Shown: positions 13,905 to 26,806, numbered from the stretch's first letter. The stretch is DNA of 64,000 nt from Pegea sp. RAD2-039 (GCA_034620365.1 JAQGEQ010000170.1:927335-991334), one strand, 5' to 3'. The notes: a model not told the origin generated them from the sequence alone. Numbers and translations: made by a program.

Positions 13905-16158
13905 ATGTTATTAACGAAAAATTTATCAAAATATGTTCAGTTGCTACTGTTGCTAAGCACTTCAGCTGTTGTTATTAAGCGTTCATCACGTCACCAAAGT
14001 GGTCGAGGTGTTTATAGTAAGGCAGCTGTAGCAGCTGATGTTCCTGAGTGCTCTTCAGTTGGACGTAAAATCCTAGAAGATGGGGGATCAGCAGTGGATG
14101 CAGGGATTGCTACAGTGATCTGTATCGGAGTATTTCACCCTCAATTGTGAGCTGATAATTTTGTTGTTTCTATTAACAACGCCGCTTAGTTCAGGGGTTG
14201 GTGGAGGTCACATTTCGTTAGTGTACAACGCGACTACGCGTGATACAACACGGATAACTGCAAAGGAACTCTCTCCACCCGCATCTAATCGTGATTTTTT
14301 TGTTAACAAGGACCCTTATCTGGCAGTTTATGGCGAGTACTTGATGATGCTAAACAGCTCAGTAACCAACTTGGCAACTACAGGTGGCTTGGCAATTGGT
14401 GTTCCGGGACAAGTTGCAGGTTTCTGGAAAGCTCATCAACTCGGGGGGCGCTTGCCATGGCGAGACCTATTCCAGCCAAGCATTGATCTCTGTGAAAAAG
14501 GAGTTCGTGTGACGTCATCACTTCAGTACGCAATAACGTTTTTTAAAACGAAAATCCGAACTATGTGGTCGCAAGTTAGGTAAAAAAATCTAAAAACTAA
14601 AAGGCCGTTTACTGAAATTTCATTTGATTAAAATAACCCGAACAAAATGATCAGAGTTAAATTTCCAGGCGACTTTTGATGAATGAGGATGAGACGATGA
14701 AAAAAGAAGGCGATTTGTTGTATCGCCCTCTACTGGCCAGAACACTGACCAAAATAGCGACCGAAGGCGCTTCTACTTTCTATAACGGAAGTTTAGCTAA
14801 AGATCTGTTGAAGGATCTTCAAGACTTCGATGAAGGAACGATTATCACTCAATAAGATTTATCTATTTATCAGTTAGTCACCAATTGTCTATAACTTCTG
14901 ACCACTGACCACTAACCCGTAGACCAGTTGTGACTCAAGCACAAAAGATCGATATTGGACGGTTTGCTACATACACAACGACGACACCTGGTGACGGAGT
15001 TCTTGCTTCGTTGATTCTTAACATTCTCGATGGTTACAATTTGACGTCATCTGATCTAGAGGGGTCGCGCGCTACTCTCACTTACCATCGAATTATTGAA
15101 GCTTTCAAGTTCGCATTTGCGCGTCGCTCGAGTCTCGGAGAAAGCAATCCTCACCAATCAGAGGTTTGTTGCTTGATGACGTCATCCTTGCTTCTTACAT
15201 CTTCTTTGCAGTTAATTGCTAACTTGACATCGCATTGGTACGCTGATGACGTCAGAGCTATGATTGATGATGACGTCACACATACGATCGCCTCATATGG
15301 AGCTGTATATCAAGGAAGAAACTCACACGGAACAACTCACGTTGATGTCATTGATTCCCATGGCAACGCTTTTGTCATCACTTCTTCTCTCAATCACTAG
15401 TAACTACGCCATCACTATGATGTGATGATGTCACTAACACTCTTGTCGCGTAGCTTCGGCAGCAAAATGATCGGAACACGCACTGGCATCGTCTTTAATG
15501 ACGTCATGGACGACTTCTCTATTCCCAACACCGAAAACGGCTATAGTAAGTGGTGACTTATCTGATGCGGTAGTTGATGACGTCATACAGAGCTTCCGGC
15601 GTCACCATTCAATTTCATGCTCCCGGGTCTTCATGCTCAATCAAGCATGAGTCCAATGATCATTTTGCAGGATAAGGGGAAACCCCAGGAACGAATCTGG
15701 ATGCTGGTTGGAGCTTCCGGAGGTCCGAAGATTCTAACTGGAGTTGCGCAGGTATCGATTTTTTGGGGTATTCCCCATTCTTGATCTCGAGGTCTTCCCC
15801 TTTTGCTGATTTTCAAATCATTTTGTTTCAAAGGTAGTTATGAACTCTCTCTGGTTTGGGAAATCCCCTGAAGAAGCGGTTTCGATGCCCCGTATTCACT
15901 GCCAACTCATTCCGCCCGTCACTCTGTTCGAAAACGGCTTAGATCAGGTTTGTAAGGTCACCAAGCACATCATTGTCGCCCTCTGACGCGATGTGAAATC
16001 ATCAGAAAGTTGTGAAAGCGCTCGAAGCAAAGGGTCACGTGATGGAAGAAAACATGGACGTTACAGGTCCTGTCATTCAGATGATTGAAGTAAAAGATGA
16101 TGGGAAGTTGGAAGCCGTTTGTGATTGGCGGAGAGGAGGACATCCCGATGGCTTATAA
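13905..16158 (+). pseudogene. Gamma-glutamyltransferase copy 2, intact except for one in-frame stop
   Basis: Exons: 13905-14146, 14190-14332, 14384-14579, 14669-14872, 14923-15163, 15212-15399, 15454-15545, 15591-15751, 15834-15947, 16006-16158. The N-terminus has a hydrophobic stretch (YVQLLLLL) as signal or anchor but no cytosolic tail like copy 1. GGT motifs include [35 protein letters not shown], the nucleophile site HGTTH, and GASGGPKI. At 14853-14855 the frame has TAA where copies 1 and 3 have GAA (in TKED), so the product would stop after about 255 residues, before the small subunit. All later exons stay in frame, so the stop is recent, polymorphic or a sequence error. Intron 14333-14383 uses a GC donor. 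The intron after ILDG in copy 1 is missing; an extra one splits the segment after GASGG. Confidence 0.85.
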
Positions 16159-17230
16159 TTCGCTTATTAATGCTGTTGTTGTGACGTCATCGTATTTGCG
16201 ATTAAAAACTCGAATAACATTTTGACTGAATTATTTGAGAATATAAAGTTACATTGGCTTTACTTCTAGAAGGTCGTCCAAGAAAGTTTGTGGAAGATTT
16301 AGTGGTTTTCAGGTTTAGGGTTATTTCACGATTAAGCAGCAAACAAAATGGATGCTTATTGTATCATTTGATAACAAAACCCACCTTCATTAATTCAGTA
16401 ATTGACAAAATAATCAATTAATCTGTTTAGATTAAATAGTTGAGCATCTAATGACAAAAACTAACAATATCAAAACTATATCAAATGTAAAACTGTTGTT
16501 GATTTGCGTAGGTTCAAGTCTACATTACAAACAAAATTGTTCCACCAAAATAATAGCAACAATAAAAAACCTCAAAATAGTTGTTACTTTAACACTTTTT
16601 TGTAAATGGCTAGTTATATTTTATAAGTAGATCAGTTTTAAAATACAAAATCCTTCAAAAAATCTGAGCTATTTCAGTCAAAAAAATCTGCTGACCATCA
16701 ATTAATTGAAATAGAATTTTAGTTTGCACAACAACCTCAGACAAAAACAGAAACTGAAAAATACTAAACAAAATAAACAATGTTTTGATATCATATAAGT
16801 TCGCTATTTTTTATTGATAACTTTATTAAAAGTTGTGTGGGTTCTTTTTATTTCATTTAAAAGGAAACTCAGATTGAGCCGAGAGACAGTTGTTCTGCTT
16901 TAGTCAAAAAAAGTATAAATGATTCTTTAGCATTTCATTATTGAGATCTGTAGAGAAAAAAATATCTAAGAAGATTTGCTTTGATCAGAAATTATTTATG
17001 TTTTCTTCAAAGAGTTTTAGAGTTTTACCGGCAAGAAAATTGAATGATTTCGAGTTTTGTTTTCTTTGGGATGATTATTTCTTCTTTTAAATTTTATAAA
17101 CTGTTTTGATTTATACCAGGTTCTTTAAAATAGGTTTAATCAAAAAAAGGAACTTTAAAGAAATGGACAGTTGCTTTTATATTTCAAAAGTAAGATTATC
17201 AATTTCTACCATTCATTGATTACCAACCAG
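16159..17230. other. Spacer before GGT copy 3; no N-terminal GGT exons found
   Basis: I searched all 1.07 kb for the missing 5' exons of copy 3 (the AAVAAD-like and GxGGGH-like motifs) and found nothing. The sequence is AT-rich with dense stops. An in-frame extension of the first recognised exon runs back to about 17171 but does not resemble GGT. Confidence 0.6.
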
Positions 17231-19070
17231 GTTTCGACTTACAACTCACGCGTAGAAGTTCCTGCTGCTTCTCATCTTCATCAGCTCACTGACCGATTTG
17301 ATGACAAAGAAACATTTGGTGAGAAAAGTACCTTAGTACAAATAGTCCACTAACTCTTTGTGGTAGGCTCTGTTTCAGTCGGTATCCCAGGCCAGATATC
17401 TGGTCTATGGAATGTCCACAAGAAGCACGGAAGATTACCTTGGAAAGATCTGTTTCAAGAGAGCATTACGCTTTGTGAAGAAGGCTCGCGAATTAGCAAG
17501 ACACTTGCATTTGAGATGCAGGAATGGCGGAAGTACATTGCAAACTCCACTTTTAACTTCAGGTCACTCCTGACTGATATGACGTCATCACTTAATGACG
17601 TCATCACTTTTACAGCTTTTTGCTCAATAAAAACGGCTTCATAAAACAGCACGGTGACGTCACTAAGCAACCAGAGCTAGCGGAAACTTTGAGACGGATT
17701 CGCGACGGAGGAGCGGAAGAATTCTACAACGGAAGTTTAGCAGATGATCTTGTTCTGGATCTTCTGGAAGATGGGTTCGGTGGCAGCGTCATTACTAAAG
17801 AAGACTTTGCGCGTTTTCGGTGAGTTGTGAGCAATGAAGCAGGACACAAGATAAACTTTGACTTTAGGACGATCAAGCAAGATCTGATGAAAGCAAAAAT
17901 CGGGAACTTCACTTTCTACACCATCGGGAATCCGGCGAGTGGAGCATACGCGCTCCTAATCCTCAATATCCTTAACAGTAAGTTCAGGTGCTGATGCAGA
18001 TCAAATTAATGAAGATGAAATCAGGTTATCAGATAACAAAGGAAAGTTTTAAGACGAAAGAAGACAAGCTGTTGACTTATCATCGATTAATAGAAGCCCA
18101 AAAGTTCGCGTTTTCACAAATTACTAAAGTAGGGAAGTTCTTCGGTGATGACATCATGAAGGTGAGTGACTTCGTCGTCATGACACCAACATCAACAATT
18201 TTTTCGATGATAGTTTGAGCGGAACGTGACAAGCGCGCATTTAGCCGAGCAATTGAAAAGTCAGATCGACGATGAAATCACTCATGATATTTCCTACTAC
18301 AAACCCGAGATTGAGCTGTCTGAAATATATGGGACAAGTCACCTAAGTGTGCTGGACGAGAACGGCAATGCTGTTTCTATGACAACTTCAATTTGTCACT
18401 AGTAAGATGTTGAGAAAAAAAGTGAAGTTACTAAATGTTACTGTCATTTCAGTTTTGGTAGTAAAGTTCGAGGCAAAAGAACTGGGATAATCTTTAATAA
18501 TCACTTACGGGACATGATCCCATTTGATGAAGAAGAGCATAACCACGGAGTGATGCTCAATAATATGATGACTCCTGGTCACAAACCCTGGTGCACAGAC
18601 TCGCCAATGATCGCGTTGACTCGCGATGCAAAGGGCAAAAAAAAAGTGAAGATGGTAGCAGGGGCTTCAGGAGGTCCCAAAATTCCTACTGGAACTGCAG
18701 CTGTAAATTGATCATAAAAAAAGTGCAGAAGATGATGTGAGTGTTTGCAGGGAGTCTTACAGACTTTATGGTTGGGTAAAAGCGTCGGGGAAAGTTTGGA
18801 TATGAAACGGGTTCATTGTCAATTGCTGCCAGATTTTGTAGAGATAGAAGAAGGCCTTGATGAGGTGAATCTTGATTCTTTCATCTTCAAAATATTCAAT
18901 TTAATCGCTTTCAGGAGATTATTGATGGATTGAAAAAGAAAGGGCATAAAGTTATGATGATAGGACCTGAATGTCCAGTTCCTGTTCTTCAAGCTGTTCA
19001 TGTAAAAGAAGACGGAAGTGTAGAAGCTGCTTGTGATCCGAGAAGAGATGGAAAACCAAGTGGATATTGA
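17231..19070 (+). pseudogene. Gamma-glutamyltransferase copy 3, 5'-truncated
   Basis: Exons: 17231-17318, 17367-17562, 17616-17819, 17868-17977, 18025-18161, 18214-18401, 18453-18702, 18751-18864, 18915-19070, joined without stops (about 480 codons). Exon sizes 196, 204, 110 and 188 match copy 1 exactly, showing common descent. Motifs: VGIPGQISG, FYNGSLADD, ITKEDF, LTYHRLIEA, nucleophile site YGTSHLS, GASGGPKIP. The first ~136 codons of copy 1, including the anchor and the GGGH segment, are not in the 1 kb upstream. So the gene is either truncated or has recruited an unrecognised first exon; the long intact frame argues for recent or continuing use. The two exons around the SYG/GVP junction of copy 1 are fused here. 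Divergence around the substrate site (SICHY in place of STINTY) suggests changed specificity if it is expressed. Confidence 0.8.
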
Positions 19071-19730
19071 AATTGATTCAAATCAATTCTAAATAAAAAC
19101 TTTTGAGTGAATTTAATAAATTTGAATGGTAAATCACACTGCCTCTAAATCGATAAGTTAGCACTTGTTCAAATATCTATTAGGGTTATTTTAAGCCTTG
19201 TTATGTGACCAACTAGTTAAGGCTGTTGCTCGATACTATATCTCTTGGATTATTTCACAAATTAAAAACCCTTGTTATAAGTAAAGTGTAGTTTATATTT
19301 TTCAAGTTTCATACCTCTAAGATAAAGCATAGCAGGGTTGCAGAATATTCTCAGCATTTAACATAAAAAAGTTGTTACATTAAAAAAATTATTTGTCTAA
19401 CCATAAATGTTATTCAAAATTTCATTATAAAGCCTGCAAACAGAAACTTACTTTTGCTTATTTTGTTACAAACGACAGCTGCTCATAATATTTATTAGCT
19501 AAACTCAAATTTCAAAAACTTTTATTAAAAGATTTAATGTAAAGTTGCTATTAAATGTTTTTTTTATCATAGTTTACTTTTTATTTGTCTTTTAAACAGT
19601 TGTAGTCTTGTTACTACGTTATTTTAGATTTTATTTATTTGTGGGAATTTCCCTGAGTAGATTTCAGAAACTAATTTTAAATAATAGTTTTTCTATTTAA
19701 AGTGATTGTAAGTTAAATAATTAAAATAAG
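19071..19730. other. Intergenic spacer, GGT cluster to PDSS1
   Basis: AT-rich, no coding signal seen. It holds the 3' end of GGT copy 3 and the presumed promoter of PDSS1. Confidence 0.45.
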
Positions 19731-22700
19731 ATGAATTGTCCGACTTATTTAAATTTTCTGAATAATTTTGGAAGAAGCAGAATATTTACAAGGTTTTCTT
19801 TATCAACTTGTGACTTTCGTGTAAAAATTGATTCAAAAAGAAAACTCTCTTCCAAACCGTCACTAATTTCAATGTCACCTATAAAAGAAGATCTTACTAA
19901 CTTTCATCAGGAAATTGTTAAGGTAAATCTATTTTTGATTTTAAAAGAAATTTTAATTGATTAAACTGAAAATATAAATTTGAAATTTTATTTTGTTTGT
20001 TCTCCCTTAAATTATTTAACTTCATTTTTACATAATTTCTTTAAGTTTTACAAGTTCTTATTAAGATTTAACTTATTTTTAAAAAGCTTACTAAATTTTA
20101 CTGAAAGTATAAAATAATTTATATTTTATAAACTATAAAAATGTTTAATTAGCTATTTTTAAATAATAACAATTGAATTATATACAATAAGAAATTAAAT
20201 TTTGATTAACTCCTCTTCATTATCTAAACGTTTAGCTTCTAAAAAGTACTGCATAATAGATTAGTTCATTTGCTTGGTAAAAACATAATAAAGTTTATCC
20301 AAAAATATATATTGTTGTTTCAAGATATTTAAAAATTAGTTTTAATAAATTTTTTATTGAAAAAAATTATTTTAAGCAAAAACATGATTTTAACCAAAAT
20401 AATATTTTTTTACATTTATTTGGTATTCTCTAAAACCAGTTTTAAACTAAATAATTAAAAAATAACAAAACTACTTTTTCTTACAAGATTGAGAACTTAA
20501 TTTATTTTTGACAAATTTAAGTTTTTTTATTAAAAAAAAAATTATAAGGTTGGTTGTTTTTAAGTTGTTAGATAGTAATGAAGATGTCTTGAATGAAACT
20601 TGTGAATCTTATTTTGATGGAAAGGGCAAAAGTTTTAGACCTGCAACAGTGTTTTTGATGTCAAGACTCTGCAACTATCATCAATTAAACAAAAGGTTAA
20701 ACAAACAATTTCATTTTTAATTAGTTAATTTTAAAAAACGATTTTATTAAAATTTTGAAATACCAACTAGTTTTATATATAAGAACATCATATACATCAC
20801 CAAGTAACTCATCTTTTTGATATTTTAAACTTTCAGTTTTGTCAATGATTCTCAGCGTAAAGTAGCCATGATTGCAGAAATGATTCATGTTGGAAGCTTG
20901 ATTCATGATGATATTGTTGACTGTTCATCAGTAAGAAGAGGTAAACCAACTGCAAACCAACTTCTTGGGGATAAAAATGTAATTATCACTGTTTGTAGCT
21001 GTTTTATTTATGGAATAACAAATCATAAAGCTCTTATAACAAACACAGCAAATATGACTGCAGAGAAATAAAAGCAAACAGTTTCAAATACCACCCACCA
21101 GTTTAACATACTTAAAAAATCAGAACACAGCAAAGGTAGAAGATTAAACAGTTAAGAATAACATAACAATATGAAATAAATAAATAATAAAGATTTAATA
21201 TATCACTTGTCAAGAGCTATTAGTGCACTTCGGGTTATTAACTATATACATTTATTTAAAACCTACAATTTATTAAAAGATATAAATTGGAGAATTTGTT
21301 ATTGATAGTTTAATTGCTCTGAATTTTGAATCAATTTGATTACAGGCAGTGATGACTGGAAACTATGTTGTTTCGACCGCTTCTGTTCTTCTATCAACAA
21401 TCGAACACAATGATGTGAGCAAAGCCATGTCAACAATCACCAAAGATCTAGTAGACGGTTGGTTGTTACATTTTGCGCATCATAGCTGAACAAATTTTCG
21501 TTTCTTAGGAGGTAAGAACTGTTAAAGTTCTTTCCCTGATATATAATAAATATAAAATATTAATAGTAAGCTATTTACTTATGTATTTAGTCTATTTGTT
21601 AAACACTGACACCTGGATCGTGTCAACGAACATTGGATCTAAATAGGGGAAGGTAGTTCAGCACGTGATGCTCTCTACTATAATCAAAACCAACACGCAT
21701 GAATGAGGGTAGTATGTGAGCCAGCGACGACGGCGGTGGAAGATGACTTCTAGAATCCACAATGACGATTCTACTGATAAAAGCAATCTAGCATTTGTGT
21801 ATGAGTTGTCTTCGCTGTTGATTAATAATAGAAATAAACTGAAATTGTTGATTTTATATTTAGTAAATATTTATGAAAACTTGCAAGAACTTATTTGGCA
21901 GGAGAACTGATGCAACAAAGTCATGAAGGAACGTATTTTGATCATTATTTAAAGAAGACATATAAGAAAACAGCCAGTTTGTTTGCTAACTGCTGTAAAT
22001 CAGTATGTTAAAATCAATTGATTTTGTTTCATTTAATATCAATCAAATGATTGGTTTCAGGTGGCTTTGCTTAGTGGAGTAGAAGACAAACTAGTTGATG
22101 AAGCATTTGAATATGGACGCAATCTAGGAACTGCTTTTCAGCTGGTTGATGATATCTTAGATTTTGTAGCAAATGCTGACATGTTAGGTAAACCAACAGC
22201 TGCTGATTTGAAGTTGGGACTGGCGACCGCTCCTGTACTATTTGCTCGAGCAAAGGTTTCAATTAGAGAATTGTTTTTTGCTTAAACTTACAATATCAGT
22301 TGATTTCAGTAATTAGTGGTTAAAATTGATTTTTTTACTTTTTATTTTTATCAAACAGAATGACAAATTGGATCAGTTAATTCGTCGAAAGTTTAAAGGC
22401 GAAGGAGATATCGACTACACGTTGAAAGCTGTGTTAGATGTAAGTAAAATTAGAAGTCAAATAATTAACCTAATTATGTAAAAAAGTGGAAATTTGACTG
22501 ATTAGAAGATAGTTTGAAACATTTGTTTGAAAAATAAGATGAATAGTAATAATTGAAACTTGTGTCAATGGTGTAATGAACATTTTTATGATTTTCTATT
22601 CCATTAATGAGTTTATTCTACTTTTCTGATTGGTTGCAGACTGATTCTGTCGAAGATTCTCGCTTACTGGCTCTTGACTACTGTAGATTAGCCAAAAGCA

Positions 22701-22780
22701 ATCTTTCATCTTTTTCAAATTGTCATGAACAAGACCTTCTTCTTTATCTTCCTGATCTTATCTATGAAAGATCAAATTAG
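19731..22780 (+). CDS. PDSS1: All-trans polyprenyl (decaprenyl) diphosphate synthase subunit 1
   Basis: A mitochondrial long-chain prenyl transferase that makes the isoprenoid tail of ubiquinone, normally as a heteromer with PDSS2. Exons: 19731-19922, 20565-20695, 20837-20978, 21346-21457, 21902-22002, 22061-22255, 22359-22439, 22640-22780, giving 364 residues. Exon 1 is basic and Ser-rich, fitting a mitochondrial presequence. Conserved elements in order: GKSFRP, the first Asp-rich motif DDIVD (132-136) followed by SVRRGKPT, a TGNY block, GELMQ, KKTASLFANCCKS, the second Asp-rich motif DDILD (256-260), then GKPTAADLKLGLATAPVL. All catalytic residues are present. Length is somewhat below the vertebrate protein, mostly at the presequence. 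The 444-base intron 4 carries GC-richer sequence of unclear origin at about 21600-21760. Confidence 0.93.
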
Positions 22781-24184
22781 AAGTTACCAAGTAGATACAT
22801 CAAAATAAATTGATTTAAAATTCTCATATCAATTTGATCGGCTTCTTTAAAAGACTCTGAAGTTTTATGAAAGAAGAATTGAAATTTCGTCTTCTAACAA
22901 CTTCTCAAATTGAAAACATTGAAATTTGGATCTAATTCGATATTTTTAGTCTTCATTCAATGTTCGCTTTGTAAACTTTTTCTAAATTATTTATTGTTTT
23001 ATCAAATTTCGAAAACTTTCAAAATCAGAAATCTAAAGACTTTCAGTTGAAAAAATTATTTAGCCAAAGAAAGTTTGAATCGAAAACTGAGAAACTCTTG
23101 AAACAAATCGAATAAACTTTTAATATTTTATTTATTATGATCTGTATCCAATTCAGCTTTTAATATGTATCGGTTTAATTTCACTAATTTTTTTTTCTGA
23201 TCAATCTGTAACACCAGAGGATGTGGTGTCTGCTTACTTCATAAAAGTGACTTAAAAGTTTAACAAGTGGATATAAGTTTAAATTATTTCCCATTTTATA
23301 AAATAGTTCTGAAGTTGTTTTCGCCGACTTTCTAAACTTGAAGTCGAAAGTCAGATTTTCTTTTGTTTATATTTCTCCATCTAACGTCATAAATAAATCA
23401 TCTGATATTTGCAATGTTGTTTTATTCTTAGTGATAATCCTTTTACTTGTTGGAAATTGTAGTCTTCATAACATAGATTGAACTATTCCTCTAAGTTTAG
23501 ACCATTCTGCCTATAACACCTTTATCAATTTTACAATTAAATTACATTTTTACAAAAAACTCTCTCATTCAAGGCACATTTTAGATCTTTAATTCTATAA
23601 CACCTAATGAATAACCAAATTATTATTTATTATAACACAATCATTATTTGTAACACAAACTATTATTCTTTTCAGTTCATATCCTTTCTTTTCTACCTTC
23701 AACCAGTTTGTTATTTATCTTTTATAGTCCAGCTATAAATACCCCTAACACTGATATGGCTTTTCCTAACTTCTATAGAACCAACTTTTAAAAGGTTAAC
23801 TTATCTATCTAGAAATACACGATTAATGAAGACTCACATCCTTATCGTATTAAAATTCCGCCTCACATTAAATGATTGCTAAATGAAAAGTATCTCTTTT
23901 ATACAGCAAATAGGTGAGGAATTTGTATAAAGCAAAATACAATCTTAAGTGTAAGAATATGAAGTTTAAGTTAACAGGCGGCACGATTACAGAGAAAGTG
24001 AAATTTGCGACAGCAACTTTTCATGTAAATTTGTTAATCTAATTTTTATTCCTGTTCATCAATACCAACGTTTGTTGATAAAAGCAAAAAGTGTTATCTT
24101 AGTGATCCTAAAAATCTGAATAGTTTAATGTAAGCTTTCAGGAAGTCTTCACTAAGAATAAGAGGCTTGCCTCGGCAGATAACG
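22781..24184. other. Intergenic, no gene seen
   Basis: The 3' side of PDSS1 followed by AT-rich sequence. No frame or splice pattern worth reporting. Confidence 0.45.
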
Positions 24185-24545
24185 GCTATGATGTGAGCCA
24201 GGGAAGAAATTGTAAACATCCAGTAGTTACCCATGATTTCACTCTTTACGTCAACCAGATATGCAGCGGAACAGAAGGACTGATGTGGCTACGCCCAGCT
24301 GGTGTTTCAAGAGCTACAAGAACGATACTGAGTACAGTGACAAACTGCCTACGAGGCTCCAACTCTGACTTTAAATTCGGAACTTTGCGTCTTCTAGAAG
24401 TGTTATCATAAAACAGGTTAACAAGGCTTTTCTATCGGGGATTTTATGGACTTTTCCTTATCGCAAATATGTTTCCATCCAGGCTCGAACCTGGGATCTT
24501 CCACGTGTTAGGCAGTCGTGGCAACCGCTACACTACGGAGACGGA
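24185..24545 (-). mobile_element. tRNA-Val-derived SINE, copy 1 (head and body)
   Basis: On the minus strand, 24470-24542 folds approximately like tRNA-Val with an AAC anticodon. It has a good A box and a GGTTCGA B box, but mismatches in the acceptor, anticodon and T arms make it a non-functional tRNA. About 285 bases downstream (24470 down to 24185) match the sequence downstream of a second tRNA-Val-like head at 59640-60005, and a headless copy at 53128-53335. tRNA head plus conserved body in three places is the structure of a SINE transcribed by RNA polymerase III. The body stays open in one frame for about 70 codons, which I take as chance. Confidence 0.7.
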
Positions 24546-26025
24546 ATTCACTAAAGACAACCATTATAAAAACACTTATTTATAAAGTAAAGAAATCTAA
24601 TCTTATGGATGATTTTGTTATCACTGGTCTTGATATTTTTGCTACCCTCCACAACGTCTAGGTCAAATTAACTTATACACCTGAAAAAATGTATTTCTGT
24701 TTTATTAAGAGATCTGTATATACTATAATATAACCTGTATTACATGTCTTTAATTCATTACTATCTTCCAGTTACGTACTTTTCAATGGATGAGTTCTAT
24801 CATTATCCCAGCTCATAAAAATATACAGAAATTAAATCACCGACCAATTTATCTCTTCAGTAGCTTCTACTAAGTTCTGTAAATTTCAAATTTCTACCTG
24901 TATCAATAAACTTTTTATCCTTCATCTATCTTTAAAAGAATTATGTATATAAAGTATTACATTATCAATAAGTTCAACTATTGATAGCTTATCTTTACCG
25001 ATAGTCTTATGTTAAGACTGAAGGGTAATATTTACTTATTCCAATTAAAGAATCTTGCTTCTAAACACCAGCCTCATAGATACAATAAAAATTATCTTGG
25101 AAATTTAACTGACAAACAAAATTATCATTTTAATATATTGCTAACTATATTTTGCTCTTTCTTAAAAATTATGTGTTTTACTGTGAAGAGCATATTTTAA
25201 AATTAATGGTGGAGTAATCAACATGCAGTAGATATTTGATCAAACTGTATTTAAATTTTTTAGATGTACTTTGTAAAAAAGATATAATATAATATAGTAA
25301 AAGCTTAAAAATATTTTTCAACATTTTTGAGCTAACAATTTATTATAAGAAATAGCTTTACATAAACTTTATTCTGTAGCTTTAATAAAATAATTTGCTT
25401 CAAAATGCTTTTATCAATATATTTTTTATGAACAACGAGCCTAAGTCCCTCACTATATTTTAGAATTTTGTTACTTGCTAAAAATTATTATAGTCACAAG
25501 TATTGTTTGAAGTGTACTATTAGTATTTACTAAAATCTTGATTTTTTATCAAAGTTTTTATTGACAATAAGAATTAATTTCATGGTTTAAATGTTCAAAC
25601 TGTTTAGTATCTACTAACTATTACAATATTTGTTCTATTTGTCTTAAGTTTATTTGTAGTTTTATTTGATAAGCTCTTAAATTAACTTAAAATTATGAAA
25701 GTAAATTTAACAATCGTTTTTATTATTTTAAACTGCCAAATTTATTATTATGGATTTATAACTTATTTTGTGTTTTAACTCCTGACAATTTGTTTATGGT
25801 TTTAAAAAATATAATTTTTTAATATCTCTATTTGAGTTTATGCTTCATGTAAAATTTTATATGTTGAATTTATTAAATTAATTTCCTACAAAGCCATGTT
25901 TAAGTTAAATTAGTTTATTAAGAAAATTAAAAATGAATTATGTTTTTTTTTCAATTTTTACAATTTATTTTTTAACAGCCAAGTTATTGAAATATTTTAA
26001 TAATCAAAAAATTGAATAAAGTAGA
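24546..26025. other. Intergenic, no gene seen
   Basis: Almost 1.5 kb of AT-rich sequence. A 63-codon frame at 25009-25200 looks like composition-driven noise. Confidence 0.45.
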
Positions 26026-26532
26026 ATGGCTTTGAGAATCTTTACAAGTTGCTTAATAAAACATTGTCAAAGTCCAATCTTAGCCCATAGCTATCAAAGA
26101 ATTAGATCAACAAATATGGCATCCTCAATAACTAAAATGAGTCATTTACTTAGCATTCAAAACAAGTTTGCTATCCATGGAAAAAGTTATTCCAACTATC
26201 AACAACAACCTACAGATGAATCATCAAATAATGATAAAATTAGAATCAATTTAGACAAATATAAGCTCGTTTATACTTGTAAAGTTTGTCAAACTAGAAA
26301 CTCAAATTCAATTTCAAAGAAAGCTTATCATGATGGCGTTGTAATTGTAACTTGTGAAGGTTGTTCTAATCATCATATAATCGCTGACAATCTGAATTGG
26401 TTTAGTGATTTGGAAGGTAAAAAGAATATTGAAGAAATACTCGCAGAAAAAGGAGAAACTGTTAAAAGAATTTCGACAGAAGATTCTTTATCATCAGAAT
26501 TTCTCAATTTAACTGACAAAAAACTTCTTTAA
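26026..26532 (+). CDS. DNLZ: DNL-type zinc finger protein, mitochondrial (DNLZ / Hep1 / Tim15-Zim17)
   Basis: A 168-residue single-exon protein. In this family the zinc finger protein keeps mitochondrial Hsp70 (mortalin) soluble and active in the matrix. Residues 1 to about 75 are basic, Ser-rich and low in acidic residues, as in a matrix-targeting sequence. The DNL domain spans about 78-140: [11 protein letters not shown] supplies the first cysteine pair (C85, C88), and [15 protein letters not shown] the second (C110, C113) plus the DNL-like triad region, followed by LNWFSDLEG. All four zinc ligands are present. A tail of about 28 residues follows. Start is the first ATG of the frame. A polyadenylation-like AATAAA lies about 30 bases after the stop. 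The two tRNA genes downstream are on the other strand. Confidence 0.92.
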   Translation: MALRIFTSCLIKHCQSPILAHSYQRIRSTNMASSITKMSHLLSIQNKFAIHGKSYSNYQQQPTDESSNNDKIRINLDKYKLVYTCKVCQTRNSNSISKKAYHDGVVIVTCEGCSNHHIIADNLNWFSDLEGKKNIEEILAEKGETVKRISTEDSLSSEFLNLTDKKLL

Positions 26533-26725
26533 AATTTTCAAAGTGTTCTTTGATTTTCTAATAAAATTTGTTTACAATGATTCTTGAAATGGTTTTTTAG
26601 AAATGTATCTTTCCTAAGTTTTTAAAAGTAATTTGAGGAACTTTTAATTTGTTGATAAAACTAATAAATTACTTTAATGACGAAATTCGGGATTTTGTTT
26701 TAAATATTTTAAGAAATAAAAATTG

Positions 26726-26797
26726 CTCCCCGTCGGGGAATCGAACCCCGGTCTCCCGCGTGACAGGCGGGGATACTCACCACTATACTAACGAGGA
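26726..26797 (-). tRNA. tRNA-Asp (GTC)
   Basis: A 72-base cloverleaf on the minus strand, including the G discriminator base. Acceptor TCCTCGT pairs with ACGGGGA, the anticodon loop CTGTCAC gives GTC, and the T arm CGGGG-TTCGATT-CCCCG is perfect. It is close to the animal consensus for tRNA-Asp, with intact A and B boxes, so likely functional. It lies 9 bases from tRNA-Ile on the same strand. Confidence 0.96.
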
Positions 26798-26806
26798 AAG
26801 AGAATA

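Noticed and set aside
21600-21760. Possible repeat in PDSS1 intron 4 similar to about 52670-52720
   Set aside because: The shared piece (ACTATAATCAAA and a GAAGGTAGTA-like stretch) is too short to call a family from two places.
24193-24411. 72-codon open frame and the related frame at 53128-53328
   Set aside because: Both coincide with the SINE body. The shared sequence reflects common repeat ancestry, and no start context or domain supports a protein.
24470-24542. tRNA-Val (AAC) gene
   Set aside because: Acceptor, anticodon and T stems have mismatches and the sequence is attached to a repeat body, so it is a SINE head.
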